Under the pieces are notes generated by a model. The model saw only the letters and a list, made by a program, of their open reading frames with translations. It was not told the origin of the DNA and searched no databases. Made by a program: the position numbers and the translations under genes. A stretch of DNA of 64,000 nucleotides, from contig OZ024891.1 in NCBI GenBank assembly GCA_964017195.1, positions 1,957,394-2,021,393 on the forward strand, read 5' to 3'. The stretch comes from Siderastrea radians (taxonomy: Eukaryota > Cnidaria > Anthozoa > Scleractinia > Rhizangiidae). Shown here in pieces: positions 12,301-25,700 of the stretch; the first letter of the stretch is position 1, and the number at the start of each line of letters is the position of its first letter.

Positions 12301-15300
12301 TTTGAAACTGCAAAGAGAGAATATTTCTGGATCGCTCAGAATGAGGCAAACATTTTCCCTTATAAAATAGTAGGTTCAATTTTTCATATTTTTTGTGAAC
12401 GTGATTTTTCGCGAAGAAGGACCTTATGAATGTTTTTGTTTTAAGTACGTTTTTCTCAAACATCCTCTCGTGATCAATATAAATGACAAAATTTCAAATT
12501 ATTACAAATTTTAAAAATGTACCTAAAGGGAAAACTTGAGTAGACAAACGATTCAAAATAATTTTTGGAACCTTTGGAACTGCTTACTAAGGATAAAACA
12601 CATCTTTCATCAGATTGCTTGGGTGTAATTCATCGCATCTACTAAAAACCGTCATGCAAAAAAGTTGGCTTTCGTGACTCGGTTACTTGTTGATAAAACA
12701 CGCACATCGTGGCTAAGTTCTTCATTGTAAACACTCTCAGCGATGAAATGGACAGCTGATTAACACGCAAGCACTGACTGATGCGCGCCAAAGGAAAAGC
12801 ATGACTAAAACATCGCTTTTATGACAATACATCAACTGTGTCTGATAACATGGGGACCGGGAAAGGGGAGCGATATTGAGCAATATTTTACTTTAGGAAA
12901 AGCGCAAGGAGACGGACACCGCAACGGAAAGGGGGAAGTTCACTGATTCATCGTCCCACCCCTGTAACAAACTCGACGAATATCGGTCCATTATAGAGAT
13001 TTTCTTCGTACCAACTGATTTAACTTAACTCTTGTCAACGTGACATTTATTTTGTTCTGGAAATGAGAAACAGAAAGAACTCCTTTCCTTTTAGCAGAAC
13101 GATTATTTTTCCAGCCTTTTCCGGACCCAGTGCTGTATTTTTCCTGAGCTGTTACTAAGGAAAAACCATTGTCAAGTAACTTCTTTATATACCATATGCC
13201 TGGGTATTATTTGTTCGAGTTTTTTCCTTCAAAGTGACCTTGGAAGGCTTTTAAGATCAGGAAAGGGTTAAACTTATTAAACCAGTACACATATTGCAAG
13301 CCCTAAGGTTACGTTAGTATAATCAATCCCATTCATTTTATCTAGAAGCTGTTTTTATAGGCTTAATGGTTTTACTGCCTTTGCAGTCGACCAAGAAAAA
13401 AGCCTCGAAGATAAGCTTTCTGACCTTTTCTTTATCTTGCTTGCTTATCCGAGTATTACTTTATTCAGATATAAATTGATTTCCTATGAAGAACAAAGAA
13501 TTAAAATAATTAAGGCGGAAACGTCTACCTTACAATCTGCACGTTCGGTCAGCTGTATATTGTTGTGATCAAGTTTTAGCACAACTGGGGTCTAAGCAAA
13601 AAAAAAAGAGAAAATGACGCTACCCTATGTTATATTTAAAGATGGTTCTCGAAACAGCTATTATTGAGTTGATTTAACTTTGATTGACAGTGTAATGTAC
13701 GCATTGTTATGAAATGGACCATTTATTCCTAATTTAATTTTTGTGATAAAAATATAACTGACGAACAGTAAATGGCTAACAAAAACTGAAATGAAATTGC
13801 CAGACTGGAGACAATGAGAAACTTGCTAATTCAAAGGTTCAACAAACTGAAGCTCAATATCAGCTCTTTGCGCGCGTTTACATGTTGTGCATACATCTCC
13901 TAAGACGTTCCCTGTAAAACAATAACTTCAACGACAACATTCTGTCTCACTTACTCACTCACTGCTGTCTAACTAGTGGACTGGAGGTAAACGTGAAGCG
14001 TTTTTTAAAGATTCAGACTTGTGTGGGCCGTTGTTTAAGATCCGGCTTAACAGTATTAGGATACCAAACTGAGCAACACTGAATTACTAGCACCCATGAA
14101 CAATTACAAATATATTACGGAATGCGATAAAACCATACCATACCTTAGTACGATATCATAGACACACTTGCCAGCAACTTTTGAAAGTCAGTCAGGAAAC
14201 GATACGTAAAAAATACTTGAAACGCGCAGAGTTCACAGTAAGATTGTTAACGTTTCTTGGAAACATGCCGAGAAGCCAGTGACTATGTTAATAAGATTTG
14301 TCATTTAGTCAAAAGAATTCTGTATGGCTTTGTTGTACCTTTAGTCAAAACAACTCTAAATTGTCCGGGGGGGTAATCAATAAGGTTTTGTACCGGGAGG
14401 ATCAGCTCCAAGGTTTAATTATCCTCTCTTGATACGAATTATTAGAGACCTTTAGATTCGACTCCGAGTACGACTACGAGTACGAGTTTTTAAGCGCGTA
14501 CTGAGCATGCGCACTAGCCTTCACGGCGTCACGCAACTCAGTCAACTCGTCGCCGGTCGCTCGTCGACAACGAGATTTTCTGTGAAAGTCGTCGTCTCGA
14601 GGACGAGTTTACAAAGGTGAGTTTTTTTGCTTCTAACATGTTTATTTAACCTTATTTTTAATCTACATAAAAAAACACAGCCTAGCCTGGTATGTCCATG
14701 TTAAAATAAAATGTTTGTGATGGAAACGGGCAGAGGAAACCGAGTTTAACCTTGCTTTCAAGTTGTTTGTTTATCTGGGCGAAAACCTTAATTGTTGGTT
14801 TTTCTTAATTTCAGAAACTTTGTTTCCTGAGTGCTTAATAGGACGAAAATGAAATTAAACTTCTACGCTCCTTCCATTCACCTGAAACAAAAATTACGTC
14901 CTTTTTATACCTCATAGATAAAAGGAATTAAAGTAGAAGATTATGGCGGCATTTTAGTCCCCCACAGGCTCCAAGATTTCAAATATTTTTGAGTCGTAAT
15001 TTCTGACAAAATTTTGCAACTCTTTTCGCACTTAGACTTAGCTCCCTATCCTCTCGTACACTGAAAGCGCAAAAAGGAGCCATAGTCTGGGCGTAGCCTC
15101 CCCGTTTAGTCCACTATAGGGAGCACCCCCACCTCCCCCCGGGCCAAAGAATGCTCTAGAAGGCTGCTGTTTCCGCAGCACGATATGGCAATTTAATTTC
15201 TGAAAGCAACACCGCCAAATGAAACACCCCATTTGCATGTTCACCGGTTCCACCATGCAATTTAAGTACAGGAAAGACTAGTAATCAACGAGATCAGTAT

Positions 15301-16261
15301 ATTTTAATTATGTCTTGTTTTAGTGAGTGAACTTTACCAAAACCTCTTATTGCTTTCTTTTGTCTGTTAGGGCATTCGCACTGTAGACTATTACACTTTC
15401 ACGAGTTGGGTAAAAGCACAGTGTTATTGCCATTTTCGACATTTTGTAACAGCTCAGCAGCTTTGCAAGTGCAAAGGATACTAAGCATCCTTATTGAACA
15501 TGTGTTATAAATTGAATAACTTTTGGAAAAAAGACTGATGGTGAACTATTGCCGCTCTTTGATCATAGCGTCAGAATCAGACAGAATAGAGTAAAAACGC
15601 CTGTATGACATTATTAAATTTTAATAATATTTAAATGTTAATATTGCCTAAGCCAAAGAGTTTAAAATTAGTCACAAACTGCGACAAACGCGTCAGTTCA
15701 ATTTGTGGCTAATATTACAGAGGGTAACATGTGTTCTTAATATTCCAGTTTGTGATAGGTGAGTGATTACAAAATGCAAAAAGCGTCACAAAAATAATAA
15801 GGGCCGGTTATTTAATCAAAGTCTAGACGAGGCTTATAACAAAACCACGGTCTTAATCGATTTCAATCTGGCATACCCAAATGTGTAAGCCTTCTTTACC
15901 ATAATAAATGTCAAGCAGGCATGTAGCACAGACTACTACGACATTTATTTCCTATAAATGACCCACTTGTAAACAGATGTAGAGGTTTATTTGTTGCCTT
16001 AAACCACGGTCTAAGTTAGACGTCATTTAAATAATCGGCCCTAAATGCTTTTACAAAATGCGACAAGTATTTCAAAATTCTGTTCTATGTTATGACAAAG
16101 TACGTTAGTTCGCAGCTCCTACGAAAGGGTACAGAAACGAAAATAGGTGAACCATGGGGTGTGTACGTTTTATGGGGGCATACTCTTCTGAAAAAAAATT
16201 ATTTATTTCTCCTCTGAAATACCGGAAAAAATGTAGCCTAGTACCCAGCCGTTCTCCTCCA

Positions 16262-16352
16262 GCTCACTCGACTCGACTTGGTGCGAAATGTCGTGACGTC
16301 ACCAAATGAGGTCCCCTTCGGTGACGTCACGAAATTTCGCGCCAAGTTGTGT
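16262..16352. repeat. Inverted repeat with two TGACGTCAC sites
   Basis: The arm CTCACTCGACTCGACTTGG...GTGACGTCACC is mirrored by GGTGACGTCACGAAATTTCGCGCCAAGTTGTGTGAG. The two arms surround a short GAGGTCCCC spacer. This is a small fold-back element with paired CRE-like octamers, probably a MITE relic. Confidence 0.6.
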
Positions 16353-19300
16353 GAGCAAGAAGAGAACGCCTACTTGGTGCATTTTCTACAGCCTAGTACC
16401 CACGGTCAAGCGACATGAAAAATTTTATTCCCTGCCAAGACACATAAGGGTGTTTTCTCTAAGTTCTCTAAAAGAAGGCTTTCAATTCATTTACTTGAAA
16501 CCAATCCCCTTACTTTCGATAGCGACTAATTCGTGTTTTCAAAGGGTTATTTGCATGCAGAAACTTGGTTCCTTTCATGAGTAAACTCCTCGATTTTTAA
16601 CGAGGACATCGTACAAAGCTTTTAGTTAATTTCGACCATAAGGACAAAATAGGATTTAAAGCCCCTGAGATCCTCTATACTAGGTTCTTCGCGTCTCCGT
16701 AAGAAGTCTTGTTAATCATTTACGTTAGATCAAACTTCTATAAACTGAGAGCAATGAACTCTTCGGTACACAGAAACGACGATAAGTTCGGCTATATATG
16801 TAAACAAATACACATACGCAATACCAGCTAAAAGACCATGGCTTTTATATGTTATGGTGAATTAACTGCATTGAGATTGGTTTGAAAATCACAACACAAA
16901 GGACGGACAATTGAGCGCACATACAATGCCTTAAAAAACTACAGTGAGGTATAATCCAGGCGAAAAAGTAGTACACCTTAGCTTTAGAACGACTGCGTTG
17001 TCTAGACAGTTGCAAGTGCCAAATAAATTATTCTAAAATGAAAAAATGTGCTTTACCTTTCGGCTAATGATCCTGATGCGAAAATCCACGATTTTGTATT
17101 ATAGTAGCGCTTCTCTGCTCCGGCTGAAGAGTAAACTGTTTTTTTTTCCTTTGAAAACCGAGTATAATAAAGGTGTTAGTAAAGCTCTACAATGATTGAA
17201 GTCAATGTCAGAACACAATAAACAGATTTTAATAAAAGCCAAAGTCGTTTACTTTTAATCTGTCTACTTATTACAATACGGACTACATTAATTAATAAAA
17301 AGAATGTTTTTTGATGTCCTCTTTGACCTGGATCATTCTTTTCAGTTTATTTTTATAAGTGCTATTGTCTAAACCGTGGAAAGAGATAAAAAAGAAACGT
17401 AGAGTAACACGTCATTTCAAAAGGTCGTATTTCCAGAAGGAAGAATGCTTCGGCAAAAACTAGGTATCAGAAACCTTGACCGACAAATAAAACCTCGTGT
17501 GAATTTATAGTGTAACATCAGATGCGACACACATCATGAAAACTTGTCATTAGCGTGAAAAACGCAGCTTTTAACGGAAGTAAAATGAATATTGAAGATA
17601 TTTACCGAACAAGTATAACCCAAAAATGTTTACCTTACACTAGATCATGAAACCGGCCAACTAAACAACAAGTAAATATAACAAATGCTCCCTTTTTGAT
17701 AATCAGCCCGTGCCGTTCATTGGATGTCTAGCTGTCTAGCTGGATGTATTTTAAACTGAAACGCTAAGCTGATAGGAAATGGCTTAAAAACTTGGAATAT
17801 CTTTTGCATCTGATCGCATGCCAAACAATCACACCTAAAATGCAATATAAATAAAAAATCGGGATCCGAAAAAAAGTACTCTTTCTTGTTCGAATTTTTT
17901 AATTAACTGCGAACGCTTTTAGTCTGTGTGCTAAGAAAGAGTTTCTCAGTGAATTAATTTTCTTAATACCCAGTTTAAAATACCTCAGAGGTTACAAAAT
18001 TTCAAGTGAGTGTGAGGAAACTAAAAGGAAAAAACCCCTTATTTCCTCGCTTTTCCGTCACGCACAACCCCTGCACTTGAATAAACTATAACATTTATTG
18101 TCATGGTTTTTTTTTGCACATTTGACATCGTTTTTCTCTCCTTTATCTGAAATTAAAGTCGAGTGTCTTTATGACTGCTATTAGTCTGTGAGAACGGAAA
18201 TGTAATCTCTTCTCTGATTAACAATCTACCGCAGTTACAAAAATGTTTGGATATAAAGACAGTCATTATCACGAGCCTGACAAAAAGACCCCACACGAAC
18301 TTCAATTAGTTACTTTAGTAAATTAAAGTTTTTTTCCAGTTCGTGCCACTGTGTCAAAAAAAATTAAACTTGCTCATCGTGCAATTTTCACCTTTTAATT
18401 CATAACTGAACACTTAAGCTGCTTTATAAACTCGCTTTTTCTCCCAAAGGCGCTCAAAATCGACACAAGAAACAAAATTTAAAATGTCACCGAATAAACA
18501 GCATTAATCACTGTTTATGATATAACTTTCATTTGAAAAGTCACATTTGGAGGTTTGGAGTGCACACTTTTAAAGATAGGAAAGTTATAACTGGACGAGT
18601 AGACTCCGATTTCACTAAGGTTTGATTATTGGAGCCTTCTTTGGACGATGTGTCGCGATGAGTATCGAGTCAATTTTCTAATTCCGAGTCTTCTTAGCAG
18701 TTGTTCTTTTTAGAGTAACATTGACGCAAACTATGTTGCTTTAATTGTGGATGATATTGATAATGATGACGAGCTCCTCAGTATTGTGGTGTTTATCTTC
18801 TAACGGACTATCTGTGGTGTTCTGATAATCCGAGGAATTTTCCCACTCTGCTAGTGCGTTGGTGCGTATTTGCTTCGAAGACCATGGCAACTGAGCTTGC
18901 AAAATCCAGAAAAAATGGGCGTGCTAGTTTTCCCGAGTCTCCATGCGAAACCGAAAACCGAATACTTTAATTTCCAATCGCTTAGCCGTTTTCTGCCAGT
19001 TTCAGGCGAGAATTGCACTGTCAAATATGATACCATTTTAGCATTAAACATGTTTTAAAGAATACAGTGTTTTGGCTACTACCGATTAATTTTAGTCTAA
19101 TTTCAAATTATTTGCATAAGTGTCGAATTACTTATGACTTTTCTCCAACCGGATCATGGTTTTATTTCTCAGGGCAGGTTTCAGTTATATATGGAACAAA
19201 TCATTATTTAAACAGGTTCAAAGGTTTGCTGACTGACGGGAAATAATCTGTATATAACTTGGGCTGTGCATTGTAATGTACAAAGTAGCTCTAAGTTTTT

Positions 19301-22034
19301 AGACTGTAGATGAAATCCTTAGGCGTGATCACGTAACCGAATAAAGCACGGAGCAGTATTTTCTATAGCACCCTTCTCTTCATTTATAAATATTTTGAAA
19401 AATGATTTCATGACAAATTTTCGCTTTTTTGAGCTGGTTGCGTGGGGTTAATGGTCAGAGGTGAGAAACGTTTTTCTAACCGTGCAAATTCAGTTCGCAG
19501 TGATTTGCGTTATTGAAGACGTCTCCGAAATTGTCATTAAATGACATTTTAGTCGATAGCAAAATAACGCTTTTAGGAAATACAAATTATAAAGCAAATA
19601 AAAGAGTGTACCTCCTGTCTTCTTCAAAGTCCACTCGCTAAGGGGCCTGCGTGTGGCGAACTTAATTCTGTATTGAATACAACCGGGTTGTTATTTTTAT
19701 TTTTCATATTTCGCTTGTCTGTCAAACCCTGAAAAGATGTTCTTTTAGCAACAAGACACGATGAAAATTATATCGGCTGTATAGAAGTTTATCCTGCAGT
19801 GTCAATATCTGAACAAAATGGTTGTTTCGTTCTCAGAAATGGAAAAGAAAAGTAAAATCGAAAGGATAAAAACTATGTTATCAAGTGTAAATCTATTAAT
19901 CACAAAGACGAGTAGAAGAGTTACTACAGAAATCTGTAGAAAGATCTAAGCTACTAAAGTTTAAACAACACAGCAAATAACGCAGTTTACCATACCTTTG
20001 TCTTGACAGTTGATTTTTTTTTGTATAAACAAACGCATCCGTCGATATTGTTTTCAAGTATTTCTGTTAACCATTTTAACGTATTTCATCCTGAAAGAAC
20101 TCAGACTTGCCTCTGATCAATTCCAGAATAAACTGCCGATCAAATTTAAACACGGCCAAATTTCATGTCAAAGCTTGTGATCCGAATTATACTCGCAAAC
20201 GTCACACGGGCGGATTGACGTCCGACAAATATATTTCCCATTAAATGACTTAAAATGAAAATTACTGTCGGTGCTAATGCATTTTTCACGGGTCCCTTGG
20301 GCCAGTTAGACGTCGTTTGCTTTTAGCTTACATATATTGAATATATTCTTCAAGAGTTAACGTTTTATGTAATGGAGACCCCATAGTTAGAAGGCCATTT
20401 GAATTGCTTTTTTTTCTCTCTTTATCACTTACGCGGTGTGTCGGCGAAGGCAGAGGCCATGCAAGTAAAATCGCAGCAACGTTAGAAAATCAGGTTTTTA
20501 GTTCAACATAGTTAGGGGTTTAAAGCCTTGATCAATCTGTCATGTTTTATGGGGTAGAGTTTTCTCTTTTAACTCCCTGAGCCGGCTAATGAACTCGGAT
20601 AAGCCAATCGCTTACCTTGGTTTTTGTTACGATAACAATGCTTTGGATAAAAGATTCAAAATTCATTGCGGTGTGAAAAAGCGGTTTATCCTCGAGGTTA
20701 GCGGAGTGTGGTTAATTGGTCTAGCGGCAAATTTGTTTATTACCGGTCGGAATGATGACCTATGCGTCGAATTTGCAAGCCAAATAATTATTATCTTCAC
20801 AAAAAGAATAATGCATTTGTCTAATACAACGCTAACGATATGGTGATCACATCCATTTTAGCGGTGTGTCTTTAAGTTGAGAGTCGGATTAAATTAATTA
20901 AAACAGGCCCACTTTTTAAACTTCTCCAACATTTGGCAGAAGACGCATAAATAATGAGTTATAGAAGAGATTTGAATTTATTTCACGTCAGATTCTGAAG
21001 ATGAACTCTGTTTTCGTACCCTACTATTTGATACCATTTTTCCTGCGTGCTTCTTTCCGGGTCTAAAGAAAATCTTAAACCTAGTTAAAAAATATATATA
21101 ATATCACTTAACAATTATTTTATGAATATTTAAAAACATGTCAAATATTAGAGTAACCACTGTTTTTGAAAGTTGTTTGGAGTGGTCCTGTGTTCTGCAG
21201 TTGAGACCAAACAGCAAAGTTTTCCAGCTCACTTCATTTTAAACGCCTTCTTTGGCTCTTTGAAAAAGCCTTCATTTTCTCAAAAGTGTTCTACCTATAG
21301 ATACCTACATTTCAATAGAATTCCAAGCTTGTTCCAATTTGTTAGAGGAACTGACTCAACTAAAAGAAGAAAGAAAAAACTACAGAACAATCGCGACTGG
21401 CAAAGCTTTAAATGCAAAACGTATTTTCTTTCACGCAAGTAAGTAACCCTTCTTTTTCGCATGTGTAAGAAAACTTTTTATTTAGTCCTCTCCGCATCTG
21501 ATTTGCAATCAATCCATCGAGTGCTTTCCTGGTAAAAATTTAATCCAGGACGCATAAAAAAAGAACTTGTTTTCATCCCTGAATAACATATAAAGGCGAT
21601 TCTTTTCTAGTAAGATTACTCCATCGTGAGAATAACTCAGTCAGACATGAAATAATACTGACAGGCACGACACATCAGTAAATTTAAAATTAGTTGCATT
21701 GTTGTGGTATCACGAACAAATTAAACCTTCTTTTATCCAAGAGATTTTGAATTACATTTTTTGCACCCAAACTGATATAAAGGCAATTGAAAGTTTTAAC
21801 GATTGTATTTTTCATCTTCTAAATGTTATGAGTGCATGACTAAAGGTAAACTCATTTATTATATAGACAAGAGTATTTTAGTGGAAAATAGACCACTCGT
21901 TAAAGTTCATACGAAACTACATCCGGGACTCGAGTGGCGTATTTTCCGTATCCTCACTAGTGAGTATATCGATGACGTCATCTCCCGCTGTTACACTGTT
22001 GTTTGTGTAAAATACTCTTGTCCATATAATAAAT

Positions 22035-22185
22035 AGAAAACTACATGGTGGCTTGAAGATATGAATTTTATTTTCTCGTGGTAAAAAACAATATTTTACG
22101 AACTCGCTGCGCTCGTTCGTCAAATATTGTTTTTACCACTCGAAAATAAACTTCATATCTTCGCGCCGCCGTGTAATATCCTCTA
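22035..22185. repeat. Fold-back element
   Basis: The arm containing GAAGATATGAATTTTATTTTC and GTGGTAAAAAACAATATTTTACGAACT is mirrored by GTTCGTCAAATATTGTTTTTACCAC and GAAAATAAACTTCATATCTTC, with a short GCTGCGC centre. It carries no coding sequence. Confidence 0.7.
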
Positions 22186-22322
22186 TGTATGTCCCTATCA
22201 CGGTGGTTTAAACGAAGTTTACCGTATCAAAGATTTATCCGGTATCTATGGGAGTTGTTTCACTGTTGGCTGATATCTGTCTATGTTTACTTCAATCTCT
22301 CCTGGTGTTCTTGTCGTCTCTA

Positions 22323-22795
22323 AGCACAGGGAACCCAAACGCTACATTAGCTATATAATCATAATCCTTTAATTAAAATATTGTTATTTACCTGTATTCC
22401 TGTGCCTTTACGAGTTGCTTCGGAAGGGATTTGAATCAGCGCGGAGACGATTTAATACCTGGCCGGTTTAAAATGTTATTTTGTCTGGCGCGTCGAAAAC
22501 TGGACGCGACAATTACGAGTTAAGTAATAGTTGGCCGTTAATTGAAACCCGAGATTGTATCCCCACGAGAGTTGATAGTTAATAATAATAGAACTTGAGA
22601 CGTAATTGTCGCATCCTATGACGCACCCTATGAGAAGATAAGATAACATTTGAAACCGGCGAGGTAAATAGTCTCCGCTCTGATTCAAATCCCTTCCAAA
22701 ATGACTCACAAAGACACAAGGAACACAGGTAAATAACAACATTTTTATTAAATGGTTATGATATAGCTAAAGACAGCGTTTGGGTTCCCTGTGCT
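22323..22795. mobile_element. MITE with long terminal inverted repeats
   Basis: The ends match as a 21-bp perfect inverted repeat, AGCACAGGGAACCCAAACGCT at 22,323-22,343 and its complement at 22,775-22,795. Similarity continues inward imperfectly (GGAAGGGATTTGAATCAG versus CTGATTCAAATCCCTTCC). No transposase is encoded, so it is non-autonomous. Confidence 0.75.
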
Positions 22796-25700
22796 CTAAG
22801 TATGTTATAAGATAGAGGTAGTGATAACGTTGCAATTTAAAATAACTCTATTACATCATTTTTAGCAGATATCTATTTTTAGCCATCTTCATTGATGATG
22901 TCATCAACAGGCTAAAGGGATAAGAAACGACACCCCTAAAATATAAAGTCACTTTTCTAGTTTAGAATGTGAAGGCATCGTTTCCGATGACGTCACTTCT
23001 CTAGGGAATTATGATGTACCAATAGCTACACAATCCAGCCTCGTCCCCTGCCGCTGAACATGTCACAGGAAGCGGCAATGAGTTATTTTAAAATACTCCT
23101 ACTTCATTCTCGACTCCAGGCCCTCGGGCCTGATATAAACAACAGTGAAGAGCACTAGGGTCGAATCTGACTCCTGCTTGTATTTAATTGGCTATCGAAT
23201 TTGACCAGCTGTCAGGCGACAATGAGCCGACCACGGCCGACAGTCGGCGAGCAGCCACGGAAAGGACGCAATCTTGAATCTGAATCAAGAAAGTTAAACC
23301 TCTCTTTTTGACTCTATGTTCAATTTCGAGCTTTTTTCGCAGAAAATGAAACCGTAGTATCCAAATGGACATAAAAAGAATTTCTAAGATCTGGTGGTCT
23401 AAAACTGCTACTCTTGCTGAACGTTATTGAAAGGTCCATAATAGATATAGGAAGTAAAAGTCGCGTAGATAGAAGATAGAAGTCGCGTTTTTTTGTAGTC
23501 CTACCCAAGCTGTCAGAGTTCGTTTCGATGATTCAGAATATGCGATTGTACCAGCACAACATTTGATCCGGAAAATATTTTTCTAACGTTGATTTTGAGA
23601 GCGATAAATGTGGAAATTTAGAAGGAGCTAGAAGTCAGAGCTTAAAATATCGTTTTTCTTGACGTAAAAAACTGCGTATTTCGTGCCATTTTCTTCCTCG
23701 TTGCAAAAATTGCACTGGTCTTTAGCGACGATTCCCAAACTATATCGATGTTTTAACAAACAAACTGATCAAGCCATGCTTTAAAATGAAATATCCATCC
23801 AGGTATCCAAGAAGGATATGACAATAGATAGGTGCCGTATTGTCTTTTGTCGTGTAAACTTGAAGCCTTATCAGAGTCCATTTAAATGTCTCAGTTGCAG
23901 CTGAACATGCACACACAAAATTATGTTTATTTAAGTCTTTACCTTCACGAAAATATATTTTTTTCAAGTTAATTTCTAACATGATTTTGGTGGCATTTAA
24001 ATAAGGCTGGATTCATCATAAAAAAAATTTTGATTGCTTAATCTTTTGCCTACTGCGTAGATAAATGAATTTAAGATCATTTTAACAAAAAATTAGAACA
24101 CTACAAATGTCTAATGAAAGCGAAATAACTAACGTCGAACTTTTTCAGTAAAAGAGATCAGAAGGGATACCACATATACAACGAAAAATTTCACAATGAA
24201 GGAATTAATAGCAAAGAATACTTACCAGTCGTTTAAATCGTTTTCAGCCGACGGATTTGGATTCAGTTACCGCTGCTTAAGTAGAAATAGAAATCTGCAA
24301 GCGAAGTACATCATTTCAGTCAAGTTTCAATGCACGCTTAGTGTCACATTATTTCTAATGACAGTTGAGTCTTTTAAGCATGCCATTATCTCGGTAACAT
24401 CTTAACTGATTTCTCGTTTTTCTCTACCAATTCTTCAAAGTTAAATTACAATTGTTTCTTCTTTTTGATTGCTCTACGGTAATGGTTCTGAAATTCTATG
24501 TTCAATGCTAGTTCGAAGAAGAAAGAAAATACTAGCGATTTAAACCATGCTGGAAAAAGTTGCAGTTTAGGTAATCCGAAAACTCAATTTGGCACATCTT
24601 TTCCATGTAATCTATCCTGCACTTACTTCAAAGGCTGAAGTGACCGCACTCATTTGTAAAACAAATGTGTTTTCAAGAGCAATTTTGCTACATTTCTTCT
24701 CCATTTAGAAGAAGATTTAAACAGCTGCTGAGAGCTTTAAAGAAAAGATTAATGCTTTTTGCAGCATTTTTGTGAAAAATATACCAACAAACTGCTGGAT
24801 CCACAGAATATCAGTTTCGCAGTTCGTATCTTTGGTAGATTTGAAAATGAAAATATTTTTTAACGCACCTTCGTGTTGTTGTTCCGTTTTGATGTTAGCC
24901 GCCTCGAAGAAAAGAGTTTAATTTTGTAGAGACGAGCAGTAGGCAAGTAATTATTTACTTTTAGTAGAGTTCCGAGCGCACTTGGTGACATTACGAGATT
25001 TCGAGGAGCTCTGTTTGAGGTAAAATAAACTCATATCTGACAAAATACACTGGTCGCTTGACCCTATTACCACGCTTTGCTTATACTTAGAACCGTTTTA
25101 GGATTACACCCAGAATTTTGCATGCTTGTTGTTTCTTAACAGTGACTAAAGGAAAAAAAAGCAGTCGATGTACTGGTGATGATAAGAGAACAGGCACAAT
25201 TGTGTTGCAGATCTTTGTTGAATAAACAAATAGTCTTAATAACCTCTTGGATATCCCAGGAAGCAAAACAAAAATAAAGGAAACTTCGAATTCCATTCAA
25301 CAATTTAAATGAATTTGTAAACAAGACCTCTAAACATACCTTACAATGCTTGAATTACTGTTGATAAAAAGTGGAAAAATGTTTTAAACCGTCTTGCTCT
25401 TTCTTTGACGCACGAAACTGCTTATTTCAGACTGCAAACAAATATCATGCATTCGTTAGCATATCCTAAAGGCAAAACAAAACAGCGATGGCCGATCGCA
25501 GGTAATTGATGGTCTGTAATTACGCTATGGAAGTCGAATTTCTTTCAAAAATATTGATGATTCATGGAATGATTTCTTTCATATTAATTACGATGACGAA
25601 CGTGTTTACCAGAAGACAACGAACCAATTGGAGAAGGAAATTTCACAAAATGTGAAAAACTAAATTGCTGTTATGGCAGCAAAAAGGATTAAAAAATACG

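Noticed and set aside
20589..20846. 85-aa ORF in the long host gap
   Set aside because: AT-rich, no recognisable family, no splice or promoter context.
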